Source: Verpa conica
Taxonomy: Eukaryota; Ascomycota; Pezizomycetes; Pezizales; Morchellaceae
Direction: 5' to 3'
DNA length: 64,000 nt
Assembly: GCA_033030425.1 (NCBI GenBank)
Contig: JAUFSD010000006.1
Span: forward strand, 186,001 to 250,000
The position numbers were made by a program, and so were the translations under genes. Under the pieces are notes generated by a model that searched no databases, was not told the origin of the DNA, and saw nothing but the letters and a program-made list of their open reading frames with translations. Shown here in pieces: positions 12,099 to 24,169 of this stretch (positions within the stretch are counted from its first letter, which is position 1; each line of letters begins with the position of its first letter).

Positions 12099-15000
12099 CT
12101 ACTCCGCCCTCTGGTAAACCGAATAGAATATCTCAAGCCACCTCTTATGTTTCTCAGATAAGTTCCCCGGGGAGCGGAAAGAATGGTTCGTGATTTCTTT
12201 TAGTCGGTTCCGGAAAATTTTCAAAGCCATCATGCTTTTCCAATCCTGGAACGAAAAGCGAATACGATTACTATCGAGAACTAAAACCCCAGAATACATC
12301 TACTCGTTCGAGGAAGTATTAGCTCTATTCATATACAGCTTATTGCAGCCCTTATTACCTTAAAGTCTACTTCACCGCAGAGCAGAGCAACAGTAATATC
12401 ATCAACATGACTGGTCTCATGGGCATCGTAGAATCTAATATATTAGCTCTTAATACTTCTTTATTGACAAGAGAGCTTACTTATTTGATTGCATAATTCC
12501 ATAGTACGCTAGCAGGCTACTTTTAGTAATCCTATTCACAGAACTGGGATGTACTGCGATGTTCTGATTGTTTACGACGTTCTTCCATCCCTTCCCATCT
12601 CTCATCAATAACTTTGGGTAGAAACCCGCAGCTACGACTGCGTTTACGATGGAATCGTTCTCACTACTATGATTCACAGAGTGGGGCACGACGAAGAAGC
12701 TGCGGCGCCGGTATGTGCTAAATCGGCAGCGATTAAGATAATCCCTATCTTCTTTCGTAAGGCTGAAAAATCCTGCATCAATAACAGCAACAATGAGTTG
12801 CTGCTTTAAATCCTCGATTCCAGATAGAGTGCGCCCGCTAAGATAGTTCTTTCGACAAAAGTCTGCTTCTGTGATATTGCTACCTTGGCAGACCCGTCTC
12901 CAGGAAGAGTACGCATTCCATCCTGTAAGTAAATCGGAATCACCTATGACCGTTAGTCATCTAGCGGTCTCGTCTGTACAAAACTTCATACCTCTTTTAA
13001 ATGAGAACCTCGCAAGATCTGCTTCCTTACGGTAGCCCATTGGCGTAATAAACGGAGATTTGGACGATAGTATTGCTGCAATAGTAACTACGGCATCCAA
13101 GCAACCATAGATATTACCGAGGAGTACCATCTTGCCTAGATAAACGTCAAGGGGTAGCTTTGCAAGCTGGCGGCCTAGTGGCGTAAGTTCTTCTGCCACG
13201 GTCAATGCCTTCACCTATGCACTGTCAGCATTTTGAGTTTATTCAATCACATTCTAGAACTTACATCAATCAGGGAGTCGATAGCTAATCTGATGTTCTT
13301 CGGCAGAGGAGCATCAAGTGCCTCAGACAGGATCTCTTCGATTCCCCCAAGTTTACATATCTTGACCCGTAGGGCTAGATCCTGTAGCGACAGCCTCATC
13401 ATCTCCGGAATTTGCTGATCTGCCATCTGTTTAGAGTTTTAGTAATTTGAAATTTCTAGTATTAACTTATAAATACGTACCCATTGGTCATGTCGATCTT
13501 TTGTAAATAAATGGAAGCACATTCCCTCTTGAACTCTTCCTGCCCTACCTCTTCTTTGCTTCGCATTTGCTCTGCTCACAAACGTCTCAATCAGCCTACT
13601 AAGTTGCTTTTTCTCATCAAATCTCATCTCCTTATGTTTCCCCGAATCGATAACACATGTAATATCCGGGATCGTAATGCCAGTCTCTGCAATATTAGTG
13701 GCAATCACAATTTTCCTCATTCCTTTGGGCGGGACTAAGAAAGCAGCTTCCTGGTCTTCACTGGCGATTGTCGAATGAAGTGGATAAACCAGCCACCCTC
13801 CATCTCTTTTATCCGAGCCAAACGCTGGATGTACTGATAAGAGGTCATTCAACCTTCGAATCTCACCCATACCAGGTAGAAAGACTAGTATAGCTTTGGA
13901 GTAGTCGATATATTCAGGTGAGAATGCAACTGTCTCAAGGAGCCGCACAATAAGCTCGTATTGTATCTGGTATGGATTTAATCGTGAAAGTGCAACTTTT
14001 GTCTCCTGTGTATAACCAGCAAGGTTTGGGGTACTAGTAATGGTTTCTCTATCAATGTCGATCTCAACATCATTGTCATCTGCCCAATCATTACGACCTC
14101 GGGTGTTTCGGGGGTCTTCTTCGACTTTGAAATTGGTGACTTGAATCGCATCTTCGAGGTAGTGAGTTCTGACAGGAAATGTTCTACCAGGGACGTTCAT
14201 CACAGGAGCACCATCAAGATACTTTGAGAATTTCTCCGCGTCGACAGTTGCAGACATTAAGACAACTCTGTTAGTAAGCTGTTAGAAGGATCTGGTCATC
14301 TAGGAAGAACTCTCACATACTTCAGGTCCTTTCTTCGCAGCAGCAATTTCTTCAAGACAATCATTAAAAAGTCACTGTCAATGCTCCGCTCATGAACCTC
14401 ATCTAGGACTAAGTGTGTGACCTCATCCAGCTCTGGTGATCTCTCAAGCATACGCACAACGATACCCTAAAGATTATTAGAACTCAGTAGAATAATCTTA
14501 TTTTATGGTTTTAATTTTCTCACAGTAGTGGCATAAATAAGTCTAGTCCCTGCGTGCATATTACTCTCTAGCCTGATTGCATATCCAACAAGTGAGTTCT
14601 TGCTACCCAGGTCAGACTTCTGTTCTCCAAGCTCTTCAGATACACGGCGTGCGAGAGATATAGCGGATATTCTTCGTGGCTATTTTAATTTAGCATCAAA
14701 GCCAGTAGAACTTACAAAGGAATAATACTTCAGTGCAGTAGATTTTGCATGGTCTTCCTCGGGAAAGTTCATGCTCCAGGATAAATGCAGGAGTTTGCGT
14801 ACTCTTCCCACTACCTTTAAATTAGTAACAAGTTTTCTAAAATGGATCTAATCTCCATAGTACCATCCTGTCTCGCCACAAATAATTACTACTTGCTCCT
14901 GCTCAATTGCAGCCAAAACCTCATCCTTAAATGCCCACATGGGCAATTGTTGCCTCCCTCTTAACATGTGTAGATACTTAGGTGTATTCGTTTTATGCTG

Positions 15001-17250
15001 CCAAATCTCTTTTATCACCTCTGCCTCATATGTAGATTGTAACACCGGATGAGGAGCATCTATAGTCTCGCTGGAGGTCTCATCAACTTCACCTTTTGGA
15101 ATCCGGCCCTTCTTCTCAATAGTACCCACTATATATTCATTACCACCGATATCTAATAGTTTGCGCAATCCTTTGAGAACTTCGCGCTCCTTGCGTTCGG
15201 CCTCTAAACGTGCCTCCTCCACTAATTCGGACCATAGCCCACGCCATATTGTAGGAAGGCGAATATATATATTTTCGTCTTTTTTACCGCATAATTGAAA
15301 TAAAGCGTATGTGGTAATATAGCCTTCTGCTTGTTCTTTTGTTGGTGTTCCAAAAGCACTCATAGAAAACACAGTGCTGAGAAGGGATTGTGTATTCACG
15401 ATAACAGGGGGTTTTTCATTTGAGATTATGGTAGCTTTGATTGATGAGTCAATAGAAGTAGAGGACCAGTTGATAATCAACCGACTCCGAGTAGATATTG
15501 ATGTTCCTGGGATCAATTCGTATCGGATTTTTGAACCCGGATCCCTATTACGAGTTCAATAAACATTCTTGTAGTGAGTCCTGTGAAAAAACTTACCGAC
15601 TCTTACAGATCTCCCCAAGCACATCTTTCACTTTTGCTAAATCCACTCCGGCCTTCCATTTTGGTTTATTCTTAACAAAATTACTCCCGGTAGAGCTAGT
15701 TTCTTCGAAATCCCTAATATTCACTTTTTCTTGCTCGATTTGCCCGACTGTTGTTTCTTCCGTAGGTGGCTCAAAGAGACCCCCGATGAAATCCAGGTTT
15801 GAATCATCTTCCAAAGATGGGCGAAGAATCTCAGATTCGGAAGGGAATAGTGTCATGCCTTCATCGTTATTTTCTTCGTCATCAGTAGTTTTATGATAGA
15901 GTGGTGGTGACTGTGTCCTAGGCGGTTTAGGACTCCCCTCGATCCATTTCCCTTCTGGCTGCTTCTTGGTCCAGCTTTCCTTTTCTAACCTTATCCTCTC
16001 TTCAGCCCAAATAAACTCCGACTCTTTAATATCAAGGAGCGGGTCTTGAGTAAGGGCTCTAAGCTTATCCTGTAGTTTCTTCAACTCTTTCATTTTTTCA
16101 GGAGATAGTGCTATTGGAGGCTTGGTCAGCTTTCGTCCTTTCCCTTTTTTCCCACCTACAACAGTCGTGGAAGCCGGGTCGAGGCTATATATCTGTGTTT
16201 GTAGCTTAATATACTGTGGTATAAGCTGTTCAGGAGTGAGGTCTTCCTCTTCATCCTCCTCGCCCTCAACCTCACCAGAAATTTCGCCCACGTCAGGAGT
16301 ATCTAAGTTCGAACTAGGAATGGGGCGAGGGCCCCTCACCAACAGGTGACGGTTATCAGCCACTTGATAGAGATTAGTATGTGGTGTAGACGCCCCAGAG
16401 GAAGTTTGTGTTTCTGCTGCTGTCAAATCTATAAAATATCAGAAATTATACGTGGCGAGTCTCAAAAGTGAACAAAAAAGCCAAGCGTACCAGATGATCC
16501 CATATCTCCCTTTTTCGGACCATTTCCAATTCCAGGAACCTCCAAGAACCCTGGAAGCTCATCCTCATCGCAATGCAACGCTAGCCACTCAAGAATTTCC
16601 TCCATAGCCAGCTCCAGTCCTTTCTCTTTATCTAATGTATTGGTGCTCATTTCCACTAATGCCTGCAACCCTTCCTCTACTCTTTTTATAGGAAAACCCA
16701 GGGCAATCAATATCTTGCGTAAGATCCATCCATTGACCAATACATTCTCTCCACGCCTGTTGTTTTTGCCTCTGCCTCCTCCCTGATACAGCTGGGAATG
16801 CTCTTCCCTAGCCAATCTCAAAATCTGTTCCCCTAGTCCGATCTCCTGCTCAGTATCCACCTCATTTCTTTGCTTGGGGTTGTATCGCGTAAGATTAAAT
16901 CTGAAAATCTTTTCAAGCTTAAGAGGTAAACATATGTTCCTGATTGTCCGTTTTTCTGCCTCTGCCTTGTTTATAATTCTTTGTGACTCCTTCTGGACTT
17001 TGGGGCCATGCTTCTCTATAAGGCATTGCAACTCGAACTCCTCCTGTTCCTCTTCAGTTGGAATAACATATTCCTTTTCCCCTGCCTCTCCTGACTTGTC
17101 TCCAGGCCCGGAAGCAGTAGGTGCTTCAATCTCGGGCTTGTTATGAGTATCTTCGAAACTAGGCTCGGGGAGTGGCTTAGCTTTCGATGGGGTCGAGGTC
17201 GTAGCAAAACCACGAGCAGGGCCTGGGGCAGACTTCTTCTTCTTTGCCAT
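12099..17250 (-). CDS. DEAH-box RNA helicase, DHX29/Ucp12 type
   Basis: The product is a DExH RNA helicase of the DHX29/YLR419W/Ucp12 group; animal DHX29 aids 48S initiation complex formation on structured mRNAs. Twelve exons (17250-16491, 16428-15597, 15544-14864, 14810-14729, 14679-14524, 14466-14321, 14267-13481, 13426-13265, 13214-12992, 12943-12481, 12434-12359, 12299-12099) stay in phase and give 1522 residues. A UBA-like helical region lies near residues 175-240. Walker A GETGCGKST is at 754-762 and is split by an intron inside the Cys codon. DEVH is at 859-862, SAT at 891-893 and QRRGRAGR at 1123-1130. HA2 and OB-fold regions follow. The start is the MAKKKK methionine typical of fungal homologues, not an upstream in-frame ATG. 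Identification as this helicase group is strong; a translation role is inferred. Confidence 0.93.
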
Positions 17251-19289
17251 CTGATTTGATGAAAGGGGTTTGAGGTGTAAAAGGGATAAAGTGGGGACTT
17301 GAGGGGAAGCTGGAGAGTCATTGGGGTTTGACACATTACGTCAGCGGACAATCAGGAGGCTGAAGATAAGATACGATGATAAGGTTAGGGTTTAGTTATG
17401 CTCTAATCCCTGGGGTCAAACGATGCCAGGGATAGCTTAGTGATGAGATTGAGATCAAGTAAGATCCTATATGTAGCTATCTTTAATTACATACATCTGG
17501 AGGTACCCGGTCTCTTGCGCACTTTACTTGTCCTCCTATACCTAAACTATATGATTTGATCTACACCTAATATATGATACCATCTATCTTTTTGTAGTAG
17601 CCCGGGCTATAGTTAATTATGCTGGTGTATTGCTAAGCCCTTTACTCTGCCGTACAAGTCCAGCGGCCCATCGCTCAGGCAAAACCCATCGGGTCGGTCT
17701 CTCAGGGATCCATATGCGCGCACGGTGTAGAATTTGGCACTGGCTCATCGGGCCTCTAGCCCGGATGAAAGTCTTACCGTCTCCGAGCGCCACGCGTGAT
17801 AACACGGACCCCTTTCTGAGGGAATCGGATCGCACGATTGATAAAGGTGTCGACGTCCCTTCAAACTTATAACGGGATCTTGATAGTGGTTTTGATCTTA
17901 TACCCGTCCTCCAGCATAAGAACCCGGAAACAGGGGGGTAGTGTTTGTATGGTGTGGCGTCGTGCATAGATATTTTACCATACAAAAAAGCAACCCCTGT
18001 TTTCGGGTTCTTATGCTGGTGGACGAGTATGTATACTGGCGGTCCTTATGGAACGACCTTATAGAATAAATTACCATTAAAAATTTGAAAAAACTATATT
18101 TAAACCAATTCTCCAAATAAATCGGCTAGCATTACATTGTAAGCGGTATTAGCATGGCCCGAGAGGGTCCTTGACCATCTATGTGCCAAAGCGAAGCGAG
18201 GGTTCCCCAGGCTCTAGCAATGACAGTATGTTATTGGGTATTGTTACGAGAAACTTAGTAAAATATGATTGTATTTATTTTTCTACATGTCCGCTTACTA
18301 TAGGTGGTTTCTCCTCCACCGATCCCTTCATGCATTAGCAAGAAATAAGATAGTGAGGCCTCACATCTCATGGAAATATGTGGAGTGGTGACAATTGGTG
18401 ACTGGAACAGATCGTTCTCAACCGAACGGCTGGGACTGTGGCACAGGTACGCCTAAGACACAATCTGATCGTATGTTATTTGCCCTGATATACGCCAGGC
18501 CCATGGTTCCTGGGTGAAAAATATGGAGAAAAAGTAACTTTTTCCTTCTCTTCATTCATACTACTAGGAAACTCAAGTCTAAATCCAATATATTATCTCC
18601 TTAAGTTCAATTAGACCCTATTTCATTAGTCTATCCGGAGTTTTACGGTATCTACTCAAGTATAGCATGAGGAATCTTCTAGAGTCTAACTTCATCGATA
18701 TCCCTAGGATATTTTGATGCGTGCAAAAGGGGCGTAGCATAATGTGACATAACTTTGATAACCGGTCACGATTTAATTCGAATTCCTTGTACTGGGGTCC
18801 CTGATCTCGATTGCAGTTCCAAGATCCCAAGATCTAGGCACTAAGTATCGCTTTTTAGCGTAGTTCTCTAGGAATCGTGGCCATGGGAAGATGAAAATGG
18901 CTAACCACGATACTATATGTAGTTAGAGTTGGTTTACCATGACTTTCTGACCGAAATACCATGTAACCTCGGATATATCCGGCTTTCGCCTCTCTACTTA
19001 TCCCGAGCAAGGACATTTAATGATTTACGGCTAATGGGATGCAACTGTCTTATAGTTAGGTTAAAAACCTTTGCTTACACGTCTTCAATTAGTCCAATCA
19101 ATATCTATTAGACACGCATACCGAATCGGGGATCGATCGTTCTCGGGCCGTGCCGTATGGACTCTAGAGTATATGTATACTATCCTGTGCCCATATGATA
19201 AGATTCCTATATCCACTACATAGCTCTTCCAATTCCAAATCTCAATTGCTCTTACCGTTTTTCTTATTATTTCACACCAAAAACCGAGG
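17251..19289. other. Intergenic, divergent genes, one foldback element
   Basis: About 2 kb lie between two divergently transcribed genes. It contains a somewhat GC-richer block at 17620-17880 without recognisable coding content, the inverted-repeat element at 17901-18029, and AT-rich DNA after that. Open frames here lack domains. The promoters of the helicase and methyltransferase genes must lie at the two ends. Confidence 0.5.
17901..18029. mobile_element. Foldback/MITE-like element 1 (TACTCG ends)
   Basis: Arms at 17901-17936 and 17994-18029 are reverse complements over 36 bases with three mismatches. The outer end of the right arm, read inward, is TACTCGTCCACCAGC. A second, inner complementarity (TGTATGGT at about 17946 with ACCATACA at about 17978) extends the hairpin. 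The element is bounded by TA on both sides, as expected for Tc1/mariner-type TA target duplication or for intrinsic ends. There is no coding capacity. It shares its terminal hexamer with elements 2 and 3 near 62 kb. Classification as a MITE is inferred. Confidence 0.75.
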
Positions 19290-20847
19290 ATGTCAGAAGC
19301 CCCAGAATCCTATGATCAAACAGATATTCCTATTGAGGTTGACATAGTAAGTAATCAAATCCGCTTTTCGGTGGTAGTTTAGTATGAATTAAGAAAAGTA
19401 GAGTAGTGATTCTGGGTCCGATTATGGGAGTGGATCATCGTAAGTCGACGAATACCATTTATCGATTGACTGTCTTACTAACCGAAAGTGCGGTTTGAAG
19501 CGAGTATTCTACGGATTCACTCACATCGTCTGTTTACAAGTATAATTCCTACTTAGATAACATAGCCTAATTGAACAAAGCTGACCGTTTACTAGATATC
19601 GATATGAGAATGGGCGTAGATACCACGCATACAAAGAGGGGTAAGTTGACCTCTGGATAAAAATGGTTCATGGGCCTAACTCTGACCAACAGGAAATATC
19701 AACTCCCGAATGACGAGGTATTATCTCTCATCCTCCAGCTCTAAAAATAAGAAACGACCTAACAAGCTATTTCCATAAAAATATTTACTAGACCGAGCAA
19801 GAGAGGTTTGTCTTGGTTCCTAGTTCTTTATAAAAATGTACTAATTGAACCCTAGACTAGATATTATCCATCATGTTTTCTTGATGCTATTGGATGATAA
19901 ATTGCATTTGGCTCCTATTGATAATCCGCAAAGAATTCTCGATGTCGGTACTGGGACAGGCATCTGGGCCATCGACGCAGCGGAGTGAGTATAGAGTACT
20001 TTTCATAGAAAGAGTCAACTTATTGAAACATCTTAGGCGTTATCCCTCTGCAGAAGTCATCGGGACGGACCTCAGCCCAATTCAACCAAGTTGGTATGTA
20101 GAATTCCAGAATCAAGGGCCCTATTGGCAAGACAGTCACCTGATATCACTAGGGTCCCGCCAAATGTAAAGTTCGAGATAGATGATGCCGAAAACGAATG
20201 GACATACGCAAAAGACAGTTTCGACCTTGTTCATATCCGGCATTTGAATGGATCAATTAAAGACTGGCAATCTCTTTTAAACCAGGCATACAAGTATGTT
20301 CGCACACTCCACCTTATAGTGATTGTACAAGTTATTAAGCATGCACTGTTTAGAGTCACGAAACCTGGGGGTTGGGTGAGCGTCTCGGAATATGAGATGA
20401 ACCTATGGTCAGATGACGGGTCATTACCGGAAACCAGCTACATAAAGCAGTTCTACGCATTACTAAACAAGGCTGCTGAGCAAATTGGTCAATCTCTCAA
20501 CATTCAACACTCTATTCGGATTGAGAAATGGTGCTAACAGTTCGACGAACTATAAAGGTCGAGAGTTCAAAATCGCTACCTCGCTAAAGCCAATTATTGA
20601 AAAAGCAGGTTTTCCTGATGTCAACTACTTAACAATGAAGGCTCCGGTAGGGACATGGCCGAAAGAAAAAAAACAGAAAGATATAGGCGCATACGTGTTG
20701 CTTACCACCGAAAACGCTTTCGAAGCTGTTGGGATGGCAATGTTGACTAGGGTTTTGGGGATGGAGCCCGCAGATGTTAGGGTATTAACCGAAGGGTCGA
20801 AAAGGGAATGCAAGAATAGGAAGATTCATTGCTACTCACGACAGTGA
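19290..20847 (+). CDS. LaeA-like SAM-dependent methyltransferase
   Basis: The product is a class I, Rossmann-fold methyltransferase of the large fungal LaeA-like/TAM family. Eleven exons (19290-19346, 19402-19439, 19501-19539, 19596-19640, 19693-19717, 19792-19805, 19856-19984, 20037-20093, 20153-20293, 20354-20487, 20558-20847) stay in phase and give 322 residues. The N-terminus is acidic and Ser-rich; [10 protein letters not shown] follows, as in the family. SAM motif I (DVGTGTG) is at residues 102-108, GTDLSPIQP follows, and PGGW marks a later motif. The C-terminus [10 protein letters not shown] is a normal family ending. Exon 6 is only 14 nt. The substrate is unknown; family members include regulators of secondary metabolism, but no metabolite cluster is visible nearby. 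Confidence 0.88.
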
Positions 20848-21530
20848 GACACCCTGGTCTTTAATAATTGGCTCTGATCATTTGCTGATATATGGTGGGA
20901 TAGGCACATCTACTATGCCCAGAAGCCACTCAAATCTGATGACTAAGATGGCCTCTAAGATTTAGTACTCTCCTAAAAATGATTGGGTGCTGTAGAAATT
21001 TCCTGCCTGCTCCACTCTATCTTTCTTACATATACTTTCATGATTATTCATTTACATATGTATACTTTGAGTACATATACATCTACTTCTCTTAAAATAA
21101 AGACCACTTAAAATTTATGCCACCTAAGTATAAAATGTGTTTAGCTATCTTATGAACACTCTTGTGGTTGTAGTACCTCCTCCCTTGACCCAGTTCTTAG
21201 ATAACAGACGAAAGATACCACTCCTCTTTTCAAAAAGGGGTATTACGTGTGAACAGTCTTGTGATATCTCCTTTCAAATAAAGTATTTCTTAGCTTTCTA
21301 ACTGCGCCTGATCAAGGAAATAAAGGCAACGAGTTTCAGCCACTCTCGGGTCGTATAATGAGTCAGCGTGGCTCAGCCATCCTTAGCTCACAGTCATGGC
21401 GATCAGGACAAAGCACACTCTGACTCAGGTACATCAATAGGGGAATATGTTCAAATATCTTAAGGCTCTAAATACTTCCTTAATTTTCAGGACTCATCTC
21501 AATCTAAAGTTTACAACTTATAGACCAAAA
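20848..21530. other. Intergenic, tandem plus-strand genes
   Basis: This holds the 3' region of the methyltransferase gene and the presumed promoter and 5' leader of the next gene. An in-frame ATG at 21447 could extend the next protein by 28 residues, but the family start appears to be 21531. No repeat or RNA gene was seen. Confidence 0.4.
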
Positions 21531-22655
21531 ATGGGTGGTAGTGCCTTTAATTCGCCCAAGTATGGGAATCTTTCAACCCCACGCATCCCACATCACACTT
21601 ACCAACGACTACTCTCTCAATTCAAGCTTACACTATCACAGTTCTATTCAAAAGTCGACTCTAGTCTTCCTGCGCCGGAGAAAGTTGACCACGGCGATAT
21701 CGACATTCTTGTCGAGGAACCGCTTGGACAGTCTCCATCCATCACGGAGCTCCAGCTAGCCCTAAACGCCTCTGCGTTTATCGACAACTCCCCCACGGCA
21801 AACTTTGCAATCTGGGATGATGAATTAGCAGCTTACGTTCAGCTTGATGTCCACGTTTGTCATCTCGGAGGAATCGAATGGGAGTGTTTCCACAGAGCAT
21901 ATGGAGACCTCTGGAATATTCTTGGGGTTATGGGCAAGCCGTTCGGGGTCTCGGTGAATGACACCGGTGTCAGGATCTCCATTGAAGGTATCGAAAAAAG
22001 GAATAGGAAGGCTAGTATGGTCTTCCTTACGGATTCTCCGCGGGAAGCGATAGAGTTCTTTGGGTGCGATTGGGAGAGGTTTGAGAAGGGGTTCCAAACG
22101 GTAGAACAGCTCTTCGTATTCTGCGCTCAGTCCAGATTCTTACACCACCGGGATGTAAGCTGGAAGCTTATTGGTCGGCGCGACGAGGGAAGGCTGAAAG
22201 CAAAGAGACCATTGTGCCGGAGATGGGTCATCGATTACCTACCAACTTTGCAGGGCCTAGATACAGTCGGGTGTCTAAACAAGGTATCGCCACCAACGGT
22301 TACTAGGGAGTCCCTGCTTAAGGAGGCTCTCACGAAGTTCAATAAGTGGAGTGAATATAACGCCTTGACAGCGAAATGGAATAAGCAAACCTTTGATAAA
22401 GAAATGTGGGGCAGGATTGCTAGGATCTTACCAGTTGAAGGTAGGGATTTAAAGCTCGTGCTGAGGCCTTTGAAGGCACGATTGGATAAAGAAGACATGG
22501 TAGCAGAAGAAACAGGTTTTCAGCCTTTAGACGAGAATAGGAAGCACCTTAGGGAGAGAAAATGGACTGGCATTGCGTTAAGGGAGTGGGAGGTCCTGTT
22601 AGAAACTGGACTAGCTGAGAGTGTACGACGCCAGAAAGAAGGGTTGGGGGGGTAG
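21531..22655 (+). CDS. Putative nucleotidyltransferase-fold fungal protein
   Basis: A single exon gives 374 residues from the MGG methionine; an upstream in-frame ATG at 21447 would add a basic 28-residue extension. The N-terminus MGGSAFN and the segment NLSTPRIP recall fungal hypothetical proteins that begin in the same way. The segment HGDIDILV around residues 55-58 has the G-D-x-D pattern that binds metal in polymerase-beta-type nucleotidyltransferases. A third acidic residue may be supplied by YVQLDVHV near residue 105. No second known domain is visible. The enzymatic assignment is an inference from this short motif; the gene itself is well supported by its long, uninterrupted frame. Confidence 0.65.
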   Translation: MGGSAFNSPKYGNLSTPRIPHHTYQRLLSQFKLTLSQFYSKVDSSLPAPEKVDHGDIDILVEEPLGQSPSITELQLALNASAFIDNSPTANFAIWDDELAAYVQLDVHVCHLGGIEWECFHRAYGDLWNILGVMGKPFGVSVNDTGVRISIEGIEKRNRKASMVFLTDSPREAIEFFGCDWERFEKGFQTVEQLFVFCAQSRFLHHRDVSWKLIGRRDEGRLKAKRPLCRRWVIDYLPTLQGLDTVGCLNKVSPPTVTRESLLKEALTKFNKWSEYNALTAKWNKQTFDKEMWGRIARILPVEGRDLKLVLRPLKARLDKEDMVAEETGFQPLDENRKHLRERKWTGIALREWEVLLETGLAESVRRQKEGLGG

Positions 22656-24169
22656 AAACCTAAGTATTATCTTACACCTGGGAGGGCTTTGATCTCGTAT
22701 TACGGTTATGAGCTGTTCGACTGTATAATTCAACTGGGGGTGGGGTAATATGTGTTTATATCTATCTTATTTCTTCCACTAGAAGCACAAGCGTTTAATC
22801 ATGTTATATCACTCGTCGCTATAGTAGAATCGTTGCTCCATATACTAGTACCTATTGAGTTCTACTGAATTAGCCCTACGAAAGACTCTACGAAAGGCAA
22901 CTTTCAAGCAAATCACCAAATCTCTTGTGCCTCCATAGGTGTTTAGAGTCTATCCCAAAACCAGTAGGAGCCTTACCAAGGCAGGATCCCTGTACTGGCT
23001 AACCTTGCTGGCGTGATTTTGGCTGGTCACAATTAATTGCTGCTGTCAAGCTCACGAGAAGACTCGATAACGGTGTCTCCTCCGGACTTCTTTCACTGGG
23101 AGCACACTTGGCATTATCCATAGAGTATTGGCCGCAAGTGGCAAGTTCGTATTCTTTGACGGAAGGAACAGACGTGTTCATAGCTCTGTTTACTAATGAC
23201 CAGTCACATGGAGAGAAAGACCCACCAGCCAGCTACACTCTTACCGGAAGTGACTGTACCTTTAGGCTTGTATCACTTACAAGGTCCTGACTTCAGGCGC
23301 GATATTGATGATCGGGTAGCACCATTCCCTTCCCGCGGACCCGTACAACCACAAGCGCTCATCATAGAAGAGAGAGAGAAAAAATGAGAAGAGAAAAAAA
23401 AAAAAAAATTCAAGGGGCAAAAAGCGCAATTCTGGCACATTCTCCGAAAGAAATTATGCAGCCTTTCATCGCAAAGATCTCATCCAGGGATGTAAGGGTC
23501 GCGAGGAAGTAGGGATTTTATCCGACGTGTGTATCTAAAAGAAGCATACTTGTTTCCCTCTCTCTCACACACACACCGAGGTTTGGGCCCCCCTTCCCCC
23601 CCCCGCCGAGGCTCTTCTATTCGTCATCTTTTCTCACGGTAGATATGCTTAACTCATAAAACACATGATATTTTGCTTCGCCCCCAGCACATCGTATATC
23701 GGGCGCTAGTGCCTGATAGGGAATGTTAGGTAAACCACCCACATGGGTCCGGATGTATTGGTGTTTAGAATGAAAAACCGTGAACCTTATAGTCCACATA
23801 CCCTAGGATTATTGTACAGGAAACTTCAATACAAGTAATACGAAAACGTAAATAAAATAAAAAAAAATATAAGCTAATCACCAAAAAAAAATAGAAATTG
23901 AAACAAGGGTTCGAAGTCGTTTTAATCATCGTGTAAGTTTGCACTAGGGTCATGTAGCAGTCGTTGTAATACCTGCGGGTCCATGCCTCGTTCATGTCGT
24001 GCTTCTTCTCTTCGAACAGACGAGATTGGGGTATTGTTATCGAGAACCCTTTATTTCGGCGAACAAAATTAGTAAAGAGATACAATGACAAGAACAGCTA
24101 CAAAGCAAAAAAAAGATGATAAAGACAATATCATAATAATAAAAAAAAGGGGGAAAAACCATGGCTTCC
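22656..24169. other. Intergenic between convergent genes
   Basis: Both flanking genes end here. The stretch holds an A-rich purine run at about 23370-23410, a CA-rich run near 23570 and a C-rich run near 23595. Open frames at 22999-23387 and 23617-24091 show no domain. No inverted repeat was recognised. Confidence 0.45.

Noticed and set aside
17617..17985. Open frames in the GC-richer block near 17.8 kb
   Set aside because: Overlapping frames on both strands without domains; partly formed by the inverted-repeat element.
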